A DNA stretch of 64,000 nucleotides, taken from positions 26,436,001 to 26,500,000 of the forward strand of contig JAPTYO010000003.1 of assembly GCA_036873135.1 (NCBI GenBank), given 5' to 3'. Shown here in pieces: positions 40,340 through 52,700 of the stretch. This stretch comes from Clarkia xantiana subsp. parviflora. Its lineage: Eukaryota > Streptophyta > Magnoliopsida > Myrtales > Onagraceae. The notes beneath the pieces were generated by a model that was not told the DNA's origin, ran no database searches, and worked only from the letters and a program-made list of their open reading frames with translations. How positions within the stretch are numbered: position 1 is the first letter of the stretch; each line of letters opens with the position of its first letter. The translations under genes were made by a program, and so were the position numbers.

Positions 40340-40480
40340 GTTAAATACCAAATAGCTACCTAAACATTTTTTAGAATTGCATATAGTTTTTTTTTTTAAG
40401 AGTGCCATATATCAACTGACCAACTTGCTGGGCCGGATAAAAAGAGTGATAATGGATCTGGCCCAGTTGAGTGGTGGTTG
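39360..40480. other. intergenic region upstream of OPR
   Basis: No gene is supported. The minus-strand open frame at 39381-39701 has no recognisable domain. A (TA)n microsatellite interrupted by TTC spans about 40283-40336. Beyond it, the sequence from 40481 is the start of the tandem duplication. Confidence 0.5.
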
Positions 40481-40695
40481 AGTATATCGACCCTGCATGC
40501 CCAAGAATCGCCGGGGGCAAGGAGTACGGCGGCGAAAACTGCATCCTCAGACCTCCATCACCAGACATTGCAGACAAAGTTAGGTTTTGAACAAAAGCTG
40601 ATATGTCTGGAACCTCTTCCCAAAAACAGATTGATTATTGGAGAAAGTAAAACGAAGCCCCGGTGAAACCCTATTACCATCGACAAAAGTTGTCG

Positions 40696-41103
40696 TCAAC
40701 GGAAGGTCAACATCATCCTGCGTCGTCGCCGGAGCATTCGAAGGAGAACCCACATCTGGCTGAAACCAAGCAGCATCATGTCATTCCCTTCCAAAACGAT
40801 GAAGGCCCACCACCCATCTCCTCGTTTGAAAAATCGTGGTACAGCTCTGAGTCTCCACTTTTCTGCCACCAACTTCTCAATTAGATCAGTTCGCTCCTTT
40901 TTTGCCGTGAAACAACGACCAATGAGAGTGAGGGACGAATCCATAGGCAATATTGAGACATAATAGGAAAGTTTCTTGCAGAAAGGCAGAAATTGAAAGG
41001 TCTGTATCTTCCTTTTTGTCTCTGTGTGTATAAACCAAGTAATTGCAGGTGAAGATTCAGTAATAAAGGCAATGGAAGGAATAGAGGCATGCGTGGAAGA
41101 CAA
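40696..41103 (-). pseudogene. DUF4283/zinc-knuckle retroelement protein, internally deleted copy
   Basis: The open frame shares its first 100 or so residues with the copy at 42863-43725 (KLVAEKWRLRAVPRFFKRGD). It then jumps, at the 599-base deletion, from GDGWW into the tail of the ancestral gene in another frame. The rest of the DUF4283 domain and the whole zinc knuckle are missing. A deletion derivative that cannot encode the ancestral protein. Confidence 0.75.
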
Positions 41104-42118
41104 AGAGCTCTGACAACCAAGGATCGAGCAAATAGTTGTCCTTCCCTCGCACGGGCCGCCACGTGAAAGACGAAGAGAAGCACAAAAGGAAGAAGGGAGT
41201 ATAACTTGAGCAGGGAGGATAACAGAGCAGCTTCATTAGGCGGAGGAGGCGATGGCCAACCAGGGTACATCCATGTGGCAAAAAAGCAAGGAGAGCTTTG
41301 CCCCCAAATCCTTCTATCATGATAGCTGTGATTTTGTTGGAAAAATAAAAAACTTGCACCCAAAACAAAAAAGGAGGACGTGTTAGTCTAATCGGCCAAG
41401 GTTGAACTGGGGAGAAACTGAAATTGGCTAATCTCTCACCGGAGAAGCTCCGGCAAGAAGAAGACAGCCATTGAAGGAAAGGAATGAAACCTTGTTTGGG
41501 AGGAAACATTGTAAGTAAATTGCATATAGTTACCTGAACTTTTTTTTTTTTTTGAATCAAATAATTAGTCATTTTTTTATACCTATAACAATCAATTGTG
41601 TACTTATAACAATTAAAACGCATTCGGTTAGAATTCAATTAAGAGGATATCGTAAAAAAAAAAAAAAAAAAAATCCTGGTCAGGTCATGAAACACACTTT
41701 GATTAATTTATCTTTTAAATAAAATAATTTTTTGAACCAATACATGCTTTTCTTTTAGATTTTATAAAAGCGGGTCTTATCGTAGGAGTTCTGGCTACAG
41801 TGAACATAAAGTTTAGAATTTAAAGTTTGTAATAATAAATTATGTCAGACGTGAAGCGACTCGCGGATCGATCCGCTCTACAAGATGTATAGAATAAGTA
41901 CGGGTTGACCATATCCATCCGTAGGGCAGGTCCGGGACTAGCGATACCCACCTGCCCCGTTAACACCCATAGTTCTAGCAAGTGGCAGACTGGCAGTGGT
42001 CTAACTTAATCTCGTTTTTATGGTTTTTTGTTGGGTTTCATTGACCGTAATTGGCATTCTTCACAAGGTATTCCTAAGATATTTATGCGTAGGCCCATTG
42101 GACGTTTTGGGCTTGAAG

Positions 42119-42503
42119 TAGGGGTGGCAAACATGTCGTGTCGCTAGTGACACGCGTGTCAACAGATCTCTCGTGTCTAAACAGATCACTTTAAATATGA
42201 CAGATGCAGATCTCGTGACACACGGGAGTTGGCAGATATCGTGTCACACGTTTTACACCAAAAAAATATTACACTTTTTAGCCCTAAACTTTTACAAATG
42301 TTACAAAATCATCCTAAATCAAGCACCATCATATTTTGACAAATAATTGGATCTTCTCATTATACAAATAATAAGTTCATAAAGAAAAATTACTTAAATA
42401 TAAAAAAATCAATTATTACAAACAAAATAAGTCGTTATCTAAATTTCAAGTTATCGTGAAGCTAGCACATGAAATCATATTATAAGTTTTTTTTCCCAAT
42501 ATA
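42119..42503. mobile_element. hAT-type element, right end lost at the duplication junction
   Basis: It starts TAGGGGTGGCAAACATGTCG after the flank GCTTGAAG (42111-42118) and is collinear with the complete element at 44731-45456 for about 385 bases. It stops abruptly where unit 2 of the duplication begins. The right terminus and right flank are absent, showing the insertion is older than the duplication. Confidence 0.85.
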
Positions 42504-42817
42504 AGTATATCGACCTTGCATGCCCAAGAATCGTCGGGGGCAAGGAGTACGGCGGCGAAAACTGCATCCTCAGACCTCCATCACCAGACATTGCAGACAA
42601 AGTTAGGTTTTGAACAAAAGCTGATATGTCTGGAACCTCTTCCCAAAAACAGATTGATTATTGGAGAAAGTAAAACGAAGCCCCGGTGAAACCCTATTAC
42701 CATCGACAAAAGTTGTCGTCAACGGAAGGTCAACATCATCCTGCGTCGTCGCCGGAGCATTCGAAGGAGAACCCACCTCTGGCTGAAACCAAGCAGCATC
42801 ATGTCCTTCCCTTCCAA

Positions 42818-42819
<2 letters not shown>

Positions 42820-42860
<41 letters not shown>
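42820..42860. repeat. 41-base poly-C homopolymer
   Basis: An unbroken run of 41 C (41 G on the minus strand, a poly-Gly tract in the retroelement frame) is followed directly by GGCGAATTCC. It lies exactly at one edge of the 599-base segment absent from unit 1. A G run this long would form G-quadruplexes and is prone to slippage and assembly error, so its true length is uncertain. Confidence 0.9.
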
Positions 42861-42862
<2 letters not shown>

Positions 42863-43725
42863 CGAATTCCATTCTGCATTTTTGAACCAAGTCATCCACA
42901 GACAGAGAATTCCCTCACCTTTATTTTTGATCGAATAAATGGGTTTGCAGTTCTCCCGAACTGAACGAATGTTTGGATGAGCATCAAGTCGATCCAACAT
43001 TTCATTAATCTGCTGAGTAAAAACATTTTCCGGTGTGTTGCAGTCGTCCTGATGATGGCCGGGACGTCCACATCTTTTGCAAGGCATCCCATGGCGATAT
43101 GTAAGGAGAACCTTATGTGCCTGATCTCCCTCTTGAAGCCACATGCCAGGCACTACAGGTCTCTCAAGATCCACCAAAACCCTAGCTCGGAGATAAGCCA
43201 CCTCCATACCCTTTTCCTCATCCAACTCAAGAAAGATCACATCTCCCACAGCCGACAAAACGTCAAAAATAAATTGACGTCTCATCATATGGGCACTTTC
43301 TTAAAGGTAACCGGCGTCGTCAGACGACCTTCATCATAAGGAAAAAGATCCAGAAGAGCACCTCCCACATAAAAGGGGCTGTTTAGGTAAACCTCATTTA
43401 GATCCACCGCCGACTGAAAGATGAAGACCCACCACCCATCTCCTCGTTTGAAAAATCGTGGTACAGCTCTGAGTCTCCACTTTTCTGCCACCAACTTCTC
43501 AATTAGATCAGTTCGCTCCTTTTTTGCCGTGAAACAACGACTAATGAGAGTGAGGGACGAATCCATAGGCAATATTGAGACATAATAGGAAAGTTTCTTG
43601 CATAAAGGCAGAAATTGAAAGGTCTGTATCTTCCTTTTTGTCTCTGTGTGTATAAACCAAGTAATTGCAGGTGAAGATTCAGTAATAAAGGCAATGGAAG
43701 GAACAGAGGCATGCGTGGAAGACAA
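42863..43725 (-). pseudogene. LINE-type ORF1-like protein: DUF4283 plus CCHC zinc knuckle, frameshifted
   Basis: The first half (43285-43725) reads as a DUF4283 domain (WRLRAVPRFFKRGDGWWVFI, then SPFYVGGALLDLFPYDEGR and VTFKKVPI). It stops at TGA TGA where the family continues with a Trp-Val-Arg motif. The second half resumes in another frame (42863-43288) with LRARVLVDLERPVVPGMWL and a knuckle CKRCGRPGHHQDDC (C-x2-C-x4-H-x4-C) near 43037-43090. This architecture is typical of nucleic-acid-binding proteins of plant LINE-like retroelements. The frame break and the poly-Gly tract after the knuckle show it is not functional. No reverse transcriptase was found nearby. Confidence 0.75.
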
Positions 43726-44730
43726 AGAGCTCTGACAACCAAGGATCGAGCAAATAGTTGTCCTTTCCTCACACGGGCCGCCACGTGAAAGACGAAGAGA
43801 AGCACAAAAGGAAGAAGGGAGTATAACTTGAGCAGGGAGGATATCAGAGCAGCTTCATTGGGCGGAGGAGGCGGTGGCCAACCAGGGTACATCCATGTGG
43901 CAAAAAAGCAAGGAGAGCTTTGCCCCCAAATCCTTCTATCATGATAGCTGTGATTTTGTTGGAAAAAATAAAAAACTTGCACCCAAAACAAAAAAGGAGG
44001 ACGTGTTAGTCTAATCGGCCAAGGTTGAACTGGGGAAAAACTGAAATTGGCTAATCTCTCACCGGAGAAGCTCCGGCAAGAAGAAGGCAGCCATTGAAGG
44101 AAAGGAATGAAACCTTGTTTGGGAGGAAACATTGTAAGTAAATTGCATATAGTTACCTGAACTTTTTTTTTTGAATCAAATAATTAGTCATTTTTTTATA
44201 CCTATAACAATCAATTGTGTACTTATAACAATTAAAACGCATTCGGTTAGAATTCAATTAAGAGGATATCGTAAAAAAAAAAAAATCCTGGTCAGGTCAT
44301 GAAACACACTTTGATTAATTTATCTTTTAAATAAAATAATTTTTTGAACCAATACATGCTTTTCTTTTAGATTTTATAAAAGCGGGTCTTATGGTAGGAG
44401 TTCTGGCTACAGTGAACATAAAGTTTAGAATTTAAAGTTTGTAATAATAAATTATGTCAGACGTGAAGCGACTCGCGGATCGATCCGCTCTACAAGATGT
44501 ATAAAATAAGTACGGGTTGACCATATCCATCCGTAGGGCAGGTCCGGGACTAGCGATACCCACCTGCCCCGTTAACACCCATAGTTCTAGCAAGTGGCAG
44601 ACTGGCAGTGGTCTAACTTAATCCCGTTTTTATGGTTTTTTGTTGGGTTTCATTGACCGTAATTGGCATTCTTCACAAGGTATTCCTAAGATATTTATAC
44701 GTAGGCCCATTGGACGTTTTGGGCTTGAAG

Positions 44731-45456
44731 TAGGGGTGGCAAACATGTCGTGTCGTGTCGCTAGTGACACGCGTGTCAACAGATCTCTCGTGTCTAAACA
44801 GATCACTTTAAATATGACACATGCAGATCTCGTGACACACGGGAGTTGGCAGATATCGTGTCACACGTTTTACACCAAAAAAATATTACACTTTTTAGCC
44901 CTAAACTTTTACAAATGTTACAAAATCATCCTAAATCAAGCACCATCATATTTTGACAAATAATTGGATCTTCTCATTATACAAATAATAAGTTCATAAA
45001 GAAAAATTACTTAAATATAAAAAAATCAATTATTACAAACAAAATAAGTCGTTATCTAAATTTCAAGTTATCGTGAAGCTAGCACATGAAATCATATTAT
45101 AAGTTTTTTTTCCCAATATAAATTTTTATTATTACAAACAATCATATTATAAGTTTTTTTTTAAATAGATTAATGTACTAAATAGTTGCAATATTTTTAA
45201 AATTATTATTGATCATTATGTATATTTTTTGGCAAAATTATTGGTCTTTATGTAAATATTAAGTTTCAAATAAGTCATGTCGATGCGTGTCTATCGTGGA
45301 CCTACAGATCAGATCTACACGGACTTGCCTAAAAACGTGTCTAGTCGTGTCACAAATCTATCAGACACGGTCAGATTTTCGTGTAAATTAGGACACGAAA
45401 AAAGCAGGTCCGTGTCAGATCGTGTCGCCGTGTCGTGTCAGCAATTGCCACCCCTA
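44731..45456. mobile_element. complete hAT-type element with exact 8-bp target duplication
   Basis: The ends TAGGGGTGGCAAACATG and CAATTGCCACCCCTA are inverted, and GCTTGAAG is repeated exactly on both sides (44723-44730 and 45457-45464). Subterminal zones are crowded with CGTGTC/GACACG words (GTCGTGTCGTGTCGCTAG, GACACGCGTGTC, GTGTCGCCGTGTCGTGTC). The AT-rich middle encodes nothing, so at 726 bases it is non-autonomous. Confidence 0.88.
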
Positions 45457-45971
45457 GCTTGAAGGCTATGTTCCTTCCATTTTATTTTAGACTAATATAC
45501 TTAATAACCAATAAAAAAAATATTTTCTTACTAGTCTACTTAATATATTGGCAAAAAAAAATTAGTCTACTTAATATTAAGAAGAATAAATTGAATTGGT
45601 TATATTTAGGGGAGGAATTCAGAAATTAAATTAGATGATTAATATTTATTTAAATGGTTAAAAGTGGGTAATTACGAGTGTAACTAATTATAATAATTCA
45701 CATTTAAGCAGGAGAAAAATTGAATATATCTATATACTTGAGAAGAAGATATGTTAAACATAAATATATATGCTTACAAGTTCCAATTTTAGCCTTAATT
45801 TTAGAAGCATGGTGATAGTAGAAAAGAAAACCCAATAATAATAATGGATTTAAAACAAAAGGATGAAAACATAGTGAATTGGGAACATTAATGACTGAAT
45901 CGTATATAACCAAAGGTTGAGGATAAATTAAGAAGAAGAACATTCTTAAAAAGATTCTGATTCCGGAGAGA

Positions 45972-45979
45972 TATATAAA
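45972..45979 (+). promoter_or_regulatory. TATA box of SGR2
   Basis: TATATAAA about 35 bases before the probable transcription start near 46005. Downstream comes a leader exon ending at the donor AAAT|gtaagc (46305/46306) and a leader intron to 46706. Confidence 0.5.
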
Positions 45980-46706
45980 CCGAAAAGAAAATAAAACAAG
46001 AAGCAACCAGTCCACAGCAACCGCCATTCTTTCCTCTCTTTGTTGTTATTTGTAGCTTCTTCCACCAGACATTCAACTAATCAACTCCGATCTCTATCGA
46101 TTCACCTCTCTCTTGCTCAAAGAGGGTTCTTTACTTGTACCAGTTTCAAATTCCATCAAGAAGCTTCCAATTATCGCAACAGAAGGCTCTTCCCAGATGG
46201 TTCTGGGATCTTCAACTCCGAGTCCCTCTTCTTGAACTTGGACTGCCATTACTGCGATTTGGACTCAACGAATCTTGCACGTTCTTGTTTTGATTTGATT
46301 GAAATGTAAGCTTGGTCGCGATTTTCGATTCTGTGTTGGGTAGTGGGAACCGTTCCTTGATTTTGATCGTGATTGGAGATTAGGCGGATTGAAGGCTAGC
46401 GATTTGGTTTCTGTAGTTTTGGAGATACTTTCCTGGGTTCTTTTAGCGACTGTGTTTGTCAAAATTGTACAAATGTTGTAATTTTCTGTGGCTGAGTTTA
46501 GCTCTGACAGGATTTTATATTCGAGCTGGTGTGTTTCGTCCTGTATAGTTTCTTTGCTCCTCAAATTGATTAAATGAACTGAGAATTCTATTCCATTGTA
46601 CTTGGTTCGGTTCGTTGAGTTGGGTGTGCTTCTTTCGGTTCGTTGCTCATTGGCCATTTTGGGGTCGATAGAGTGATCAAGATTTCTTTTTGTTGGATGG
46701 TCTTAG

Positions 46707-49700
46707 ATGGTGGATTCTGAGTTGAGCGGTGGGGCTTCGGGTTCGAAAATTGTGAGTGATGGCAGCTATATGGGAGATAGAGAAGAGGACATAGCTGCTG
46801 GTTCGAGTGGGATAGTAGAGACATCCCCAGATTGGTTAAAGAATACTCCTTCGAACATTGCACGATTAGAGGATGTTATCGAGAATTGTGTAGGGAGGCA
46901 GAAGTATCTTGCCCAGACAAAGAGTCCATCAGATGGTAGCGATGTTCGGTGGTACTTTTGCAAGGTCCCTTTGGCGGAAAATGGTTAGTTAACTCTATTT
47001 TATGTGCTAGATGGCTTTATTGAATGAGTTACCAAAACGTGGGAAAAATCACATTTAAACGAATTATTAAGAACTCGAGAGAGGACTACTGGAAATGATT
47101 CATTTGGAGCATTGAATTATAAACTAGGGAAATTAGCTACTCCTATGGGACCAAAATGATAGTCATATTTCCTCCTCTTGATCATTTTAAAATTTTAAAG
47201 AAAAATTGAGAAACTGTCTGACATTTGAGAGGACTATGCTTGTGTTTTGGTTGTTGATGTCACAACTTTGTTTATTTACAGAGTTAGCTGCTGCATTTCC
47301 ACGTAGTGAGATAGTTGGGAAGGGTGAATATCTTCGTTTTGGTGTGAGAGATTCGTTGGCAATTGAAGCATCTTTCTTGCAGGTAATCATTTCTAAACTC
47401 CTCATATAACTAGTTGAATCAAAACCAGCAGAAATGTTTTTTTTTTCTTTTTCTCATTAATGGTTATATAATTTTTTTGAAACTTGAATGTTTCAACTAG
47501 TTATATGAGGTTTTGAATTGAAAAAGTAAGTATAGAGCACGATTATTCTAGCAAGTTAGGCATACCTTTTTAGGAAACAACTTTATTTTCTACATCAACA
47601 TTTTAATCTCATCTATCTCTCATGTTGCTCCTGAATCTTCGACTTAAATTCCCAGAGAGAAGAGGAATTGCTGTCTGCTTGGTGGAGAGAGTTTGCTGAA
47701 TGCAGTGAAGGCCCAAAAGAGCTTGCCACTTCCCAAAAAAAATTGAATACAAAAGGGTCTGCTTGTGAAGTTGATCTGGCAGCTCAACTTTATGGCAATG
47801 AAGCGAAGGAGAGAGTTGGAGTCCCAGTGAAGGGTGATCTGTATGAGGTAATCTTATTTCAGTTTCAGTTCAGCTTCTAATTGGTATTCTCGGCAATCTC
47901 TCTTTTTTTTGTAACCAATTCCACGCTGCTTCTTCGTAGTAGTTTGAAAAGACAAATCATCCAGAAATACAGAACCATGTGAATTGCCAATATGTAGGCA
48001 GTGTTTAGTGCCATCAACTAGTGAGCTTGAAAGAACATAATAGCCTTGGATGCACTTTGGTTAATGCTCTTTTCAAATACTTGTGTTTTTTAAAACCCAA
48101 TATTTCATGTCTATAGGTTGACTTGGTCAGGAGACACTGTTTCCCAGTTTATTGGGACGGTGAAAATCGCCGTGTCTTAAGAGGACATTGGTTTGCTAAA
48201 AAGGGAGGGCTTGATTGGTTTCCTCTTCGTGAAGATGTAGCAGAGCAATTGGAATTTGCTTACCGTGGCCAGGTCTACATTCTGCAACTCTCTTGACTGG
48301 AATTTAAGTATATAGTTTTTGAGATAAATCAAGTTTGTGTTATGATATTTAGTATCAAAGCCATGACATGGACTCTCTTATTGCATATGCTCTGGGTATA
48401 CATCTGATTTTGATGTCTTTAGGTGTGGCATAGGAGAAGATTCCAGCCATCTGGATTATATGCTGCTCGAGTTGAGTTACAAGGCTCTACCCCGGTATGA
48501 CATCCCAGCCCCATTTTTCTGTAAAAATTTCATTTTTCTTCTACCTTTATAATATCAAGTACGACTCCTTGTTTGTAGGGATTACATGCTCTTTTCACTG
48601 GGGAAGATGATACCTGGGAGGCATGGATCAATGTTGATTCTACGGGGTTTTCTGGTGTCATGGGTCTTAGTGGAAATGGCATTAAAGTCAGACGTGGTTA
48701 TTCCCCATCTCAATCACCAAAGCCAACACAGGTAAATTATATATTTGCATCATTGCAAACTCCTGAAACTGTTGTCTCGGCCAATTTTGCTGCCATATTG
48801 TTGTAATATATTTTGATAATTAGCCGTGCCCATTCAAAATTCTGATAGGGATGATAGCTTCCTTTTATAAGTAAATTCGAAGAACCTTAGCCATCTTATG
48901 TTTCAGCACCTTTCTCCCTAAATAGTGATTTGGCCTCTTTCACAAGTCGCCTATAAAACTAAGATCCTCACATAAAGGCAACAGGTGGCTAGAGTTCTCT
49001 TCTTTTAGGTGTAAACATACATTGGAGGAATTACTTGAACTGAGTGTGTGGATGTCAAGTAACTTTTTGATAACTTGACTGTGTCCTCAGTTGAAGGAGT
49101 ACCCGATGTTTTGTTTAACATCTTCGTGGAATGGGGTTGAATTTGGTTTCTCTATGGTTCAGGATATTCAAGCTCTTCCAAATTTAATCAAATTGCTGAT
49201 TAATGATTACACTATTTCATATATGATACTCTACTTTATTGATAATGATTTAAATGTCCACTTGGTTTGTTGCGCTAATGCTTGAGCAAAAATTGTATTC
49301 TATTTAGGATGAATTGCGCCAGCAGAGAGAGGAAGAGATGGATGATTACTGCTCACATGTACAAGCTCAGTTATTTTACTCCATAGTAATTTTAGCTACC
49401 TTATGTGGTTGGATTCTAGAAAAATTACCTTGATGTGTGTTTGCTTATCTTAGGTTCCTGTGAGGCACCTGGTGTTTATGGTTCATGGTATCGGTCAAAG
49501 GTTGGAGAAGTCCAACTTGGTTGATGATGTCACCAATTTTAGGCACATTACAGCCGGTCTTGCTGAGAAGCACTTGACAACATACCAACGCGATGCTCAG
49601 AGAGTTCTCTTTATACCCTGTCAGGTATTGTTACGGATAAATATATCCGATATAGGATAATATCTATTATTATTACTAGGGATAATATTAGTAATATGGT

Positions 49701-52700
49701 TATATATATTATTAGTGATATATTTAAGTATTTTATTTCCCACTGTTATATGTTAGAAAATCTTATCTCCCTAAATTATACTGGTCTAGTCCTATTTAAG
49801 GGACATGTTATTGAATAAAACGATAAACGAAAAGTTAAACAGAAACTTATGTTTCTATCCACCCTATTCTATGTGTGCCCGTAACAGGTATCATCTTAAG
49901 TGATTGTTTCCTTATTCAAATCTATAAGCTGTTATACTAGAACTTGCTAATAGCTCGGTATTTGTGCATTGGTTGTAGTGTTATTGTTATTATAGTTGCA
50001 TCAGCTTAAAATGAGATGATATGGTTGTTTCAGTGGAGAAAGGGTCTGAAGCTCAGTAGTGAAGCTGCAGTTGAAAAGATTACTCTGGATGGAGTTCGGG
50101 GACTACGTACCATGCTTAGCGGGACAGTTCATGACGTACTGTACTACCTGAGCCCCATTTATTGTCAAGATATCATTGACTCGGTAATTATTCAAGTTCT
50201 TTATATTCTCTCCTCTGCCTTGGTCATACCCATTATATCTAGGGTTAAGAACCTAAAAATAGTCCCAACTATAGGCAATGTTGCTAATCGTTGCCCCAGA
50301 TTTAAAATGTTGATATTCGGCATCCCAACTATCAGATTGGTTGATTTCCACTATTTTTCTCTTAACATTGACGAAACGAAAACGTTTTTTTTAAGCAGTA
50401 AGCCTAAACCAATAGCAACAAAGCTGATTCTTCAGAAAAGTGGAAAACATGTTTTCGTTGCTTAAAACGCCAATTTTAACGCCAAAATCAGTCTAAAAAG
50501 TGGAAAGCATTAAATTTGATAGTTGGGACACCGAATATCAACATTTTAAATCTGGGACAGCAATTAGCAACATGACATATAGTTGACTGTTTTTAGGTTC
50601 TTAACCCTTATATCTATCCTTCGACTTCATAGAAAGGTGTAGATTTCTGTCTAATTTTTGTTCCAAGTTTATCATTTTTCTGAATGGATGGGTGGCTGTA
50701 TTGAATCTCATGGGATTAGTGGGACGAAGGCCTTTAAAAAAAAAAAAACTTTTTTTCAGTCGTAAGGATTATAATCTTTTGTAAATCCTAACGAGTTATA
50801 GATGCCTTAAGGAAGGATGTTAAATCAGTTACTTATTTTCAGGTGTCTAATCAGTTGAACCGACTTTACTTGAAGTTTCTCAAAAGGAATCCTGGCTATG
50901 ATGGAAAGGTTTTTCACCACTGACATTGAATTTCCCTCTGTTATTCAATTACTTTTACATAATTTTGATTTTTTCTTGACAAGTTTAAATGACATGCCTA
51001 GAAAAAAAATTATATGTAGGTTTCTGTATATGGCCATTCCTTGGGAAGTGTCCTATCATACGATATTCTTTGCCATCAAGAGAATCTGTCCTCTCCGTTC
51101 CCAGTGGAATCAATGTATAAGGCAGCAAAAGATAATCTCGTATCTCCTTCGATGTCTATCTCCAGAGTCGATCTTGAACGTGAAAATGTGCATGAAAAGA
51201 TCCGAACTGAAGAAATGCCTTCTGTTGATGAGGGGAAGGAGAGTGTTGGTGAAAATGTCAGAGGAGCGCATAATGAAGAATGTGCTGGAGATTCTTCAGG
51301 TTCAGATGAGTCGTGTCTGACAGTGCTAGAGTTACAGAACGGTGAGGAAGATGTTCGGAGATCGTCTTGTGACTTAGGAAGTGGTGGATTGGAAGAAGCT
51401 GCAGGTAGAAAGAGTGCAAAGTCGAACAACTCTTCAGAAATGGATGATGCTTCTAAGGATGAAGAGATCAGTAAAATGAAGACAGAGGTAGGATCTTTGT
51501 ACTGTTAAAATTCACCGTAATTCCAGTTCTTGTTCTCATTGGATTTTGTTTAATGTTAGATTGACTGTTTGAAAGCAACAATTGCCGAACTAAAATGTAG
51601 AAGAGATTCTAGTACAGAACCACATACAGGTAATTGCCGGTAAATGATTTTTAATTCCCGGTTCCAGTTAGTTCAGTTTCCTTACATGTTCATCTCATTT
51701 TCATGTGAACTCAGCAGGGGTGAGTGATAATTGTCAGCCGAATCAATTGATGAACTCTACTTCAACCGAGAAAGATGGTGCTTGCAAAAGCTATACACAG
51801 TATATCAAGTACACAAAGCTTGAGTTCAAGGTACGGCTGTGAAAAATGTGATTTTTAGATTGAATAAAAAACATATCTTGCTATAAGGACGAGATTGGCA
51901 CATTATCGTCATATTTGTTTATTTGAGTTCAAGCTTGATTTTTTTTACCAAAAAAGGATATTGGTATCTTATTTTGTCAGGTGGACACTTTTTTCGCTGT
52001 TGGATCACCACTTGGTGTGTTTCTTGCCCTACGGAATATACGGATTGGAATTGGTAAAAAAAATCTAGTCTTGTTCAGAAAGAAAAGCATTTGTTGGCTC
52101 GTTTCATCGATTTCTGTTCTTTAAGATACTATTGTCGATTCATATTAATCTCATTTTATGTGTAGGGGAAGGGAAGGATTATTGGGATGAAGAGAACATA
52201 ATTGAAGAGATGCCCTGTTGTCGACAAATGTTCAACATATTTCATCCATTTGATCCAGTAGCATATAGGTGTGTGTCTCGGTGCCATATATTTGGTTGAA
52301 TTCCGATTCCCACCCAGAAACTGAAGAACAATCATATAATGCTCTGTGAAAATTTCTTCCTGCAGAATCGAACCACTTGTTTGTAAAGGGTATGAGGGTA
52401 GGCGCCCTGTATTAGTCCCTTACCATATGGGTGGGAAAAGGTTGCACATTGCATTTCAAGTGAGGCTATCATCCGATCTTTGCTCTTGAATTTTCATCGA
52501 AAACTCTGTGATTTCTAGTAAAAAAGTTTCTGATTTTTCGCTCTTGTTATGTAATAATCTGCAGGAATTCACTGAAGAATTAGCTGCGCGAACACATGGA
52601 GTAATGGATAGCTTGAGCTATCTAAGTGTGAGTGTTTCTGCTATGCCTTAATCGCCGCACTATTGAATACCGACTTTTTATACCACTTAAGCTTTACATA

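Larger units (their letters stand above)
40481..42503. repeat. tandem duplication, unit 1 (shortened)
   Basis: From AGTATATCGACCCTGCATGC at 40481 the sequence is almost identical to unit 2 starting at 42504, with only scattered substitutions and homopolymer-length changes. It ends inside a hAT element (at CCCAATATA, 42503). Relative to unit 2 it lacks 599 bases (42821-43419 of unit 2): here CCAAAAC at 40797 joins directly to GATGAAGGCCCACC. It therefore carries only a fused remnant of the minus-strand retroelement gene. Confidence 0.93.
42504..45120. repeat. tandem duplication, unit 2 (longer, retains the internal 599 bp)
   Basis: It begins AGTATATCGACCTTGCATGC and is collinear with unit 1 to CCCAATATA at 45120, beyond which the hAT element continues uninterrupted. 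This is therefore the unit with the original right flank. It contains the retroelement pseudogene with its zinc knuckle, the poly-C tract and the left half of a complete hAT element. Confidence 0.93.

Noticed and set aside
40881..41638. Long minus-strand frames of 160 and 193 codons in duplication unit 1 (and 209 codons in unit 2, 43503-44132)
   Set aside because: They overlap the DUF4283 frame in another phase and read as Leu/Pro/Phe-rich low-complexity protein with no family resemblance. Their duplication simply follows the DNA duplication.
42686..42964. Plus-strand frame with a poly-Pro tract
   Set aside because: The Pro run is the reading of the 41-base poly-C tract. The frame is antisense to the retroelement pseudogene and has no domain.
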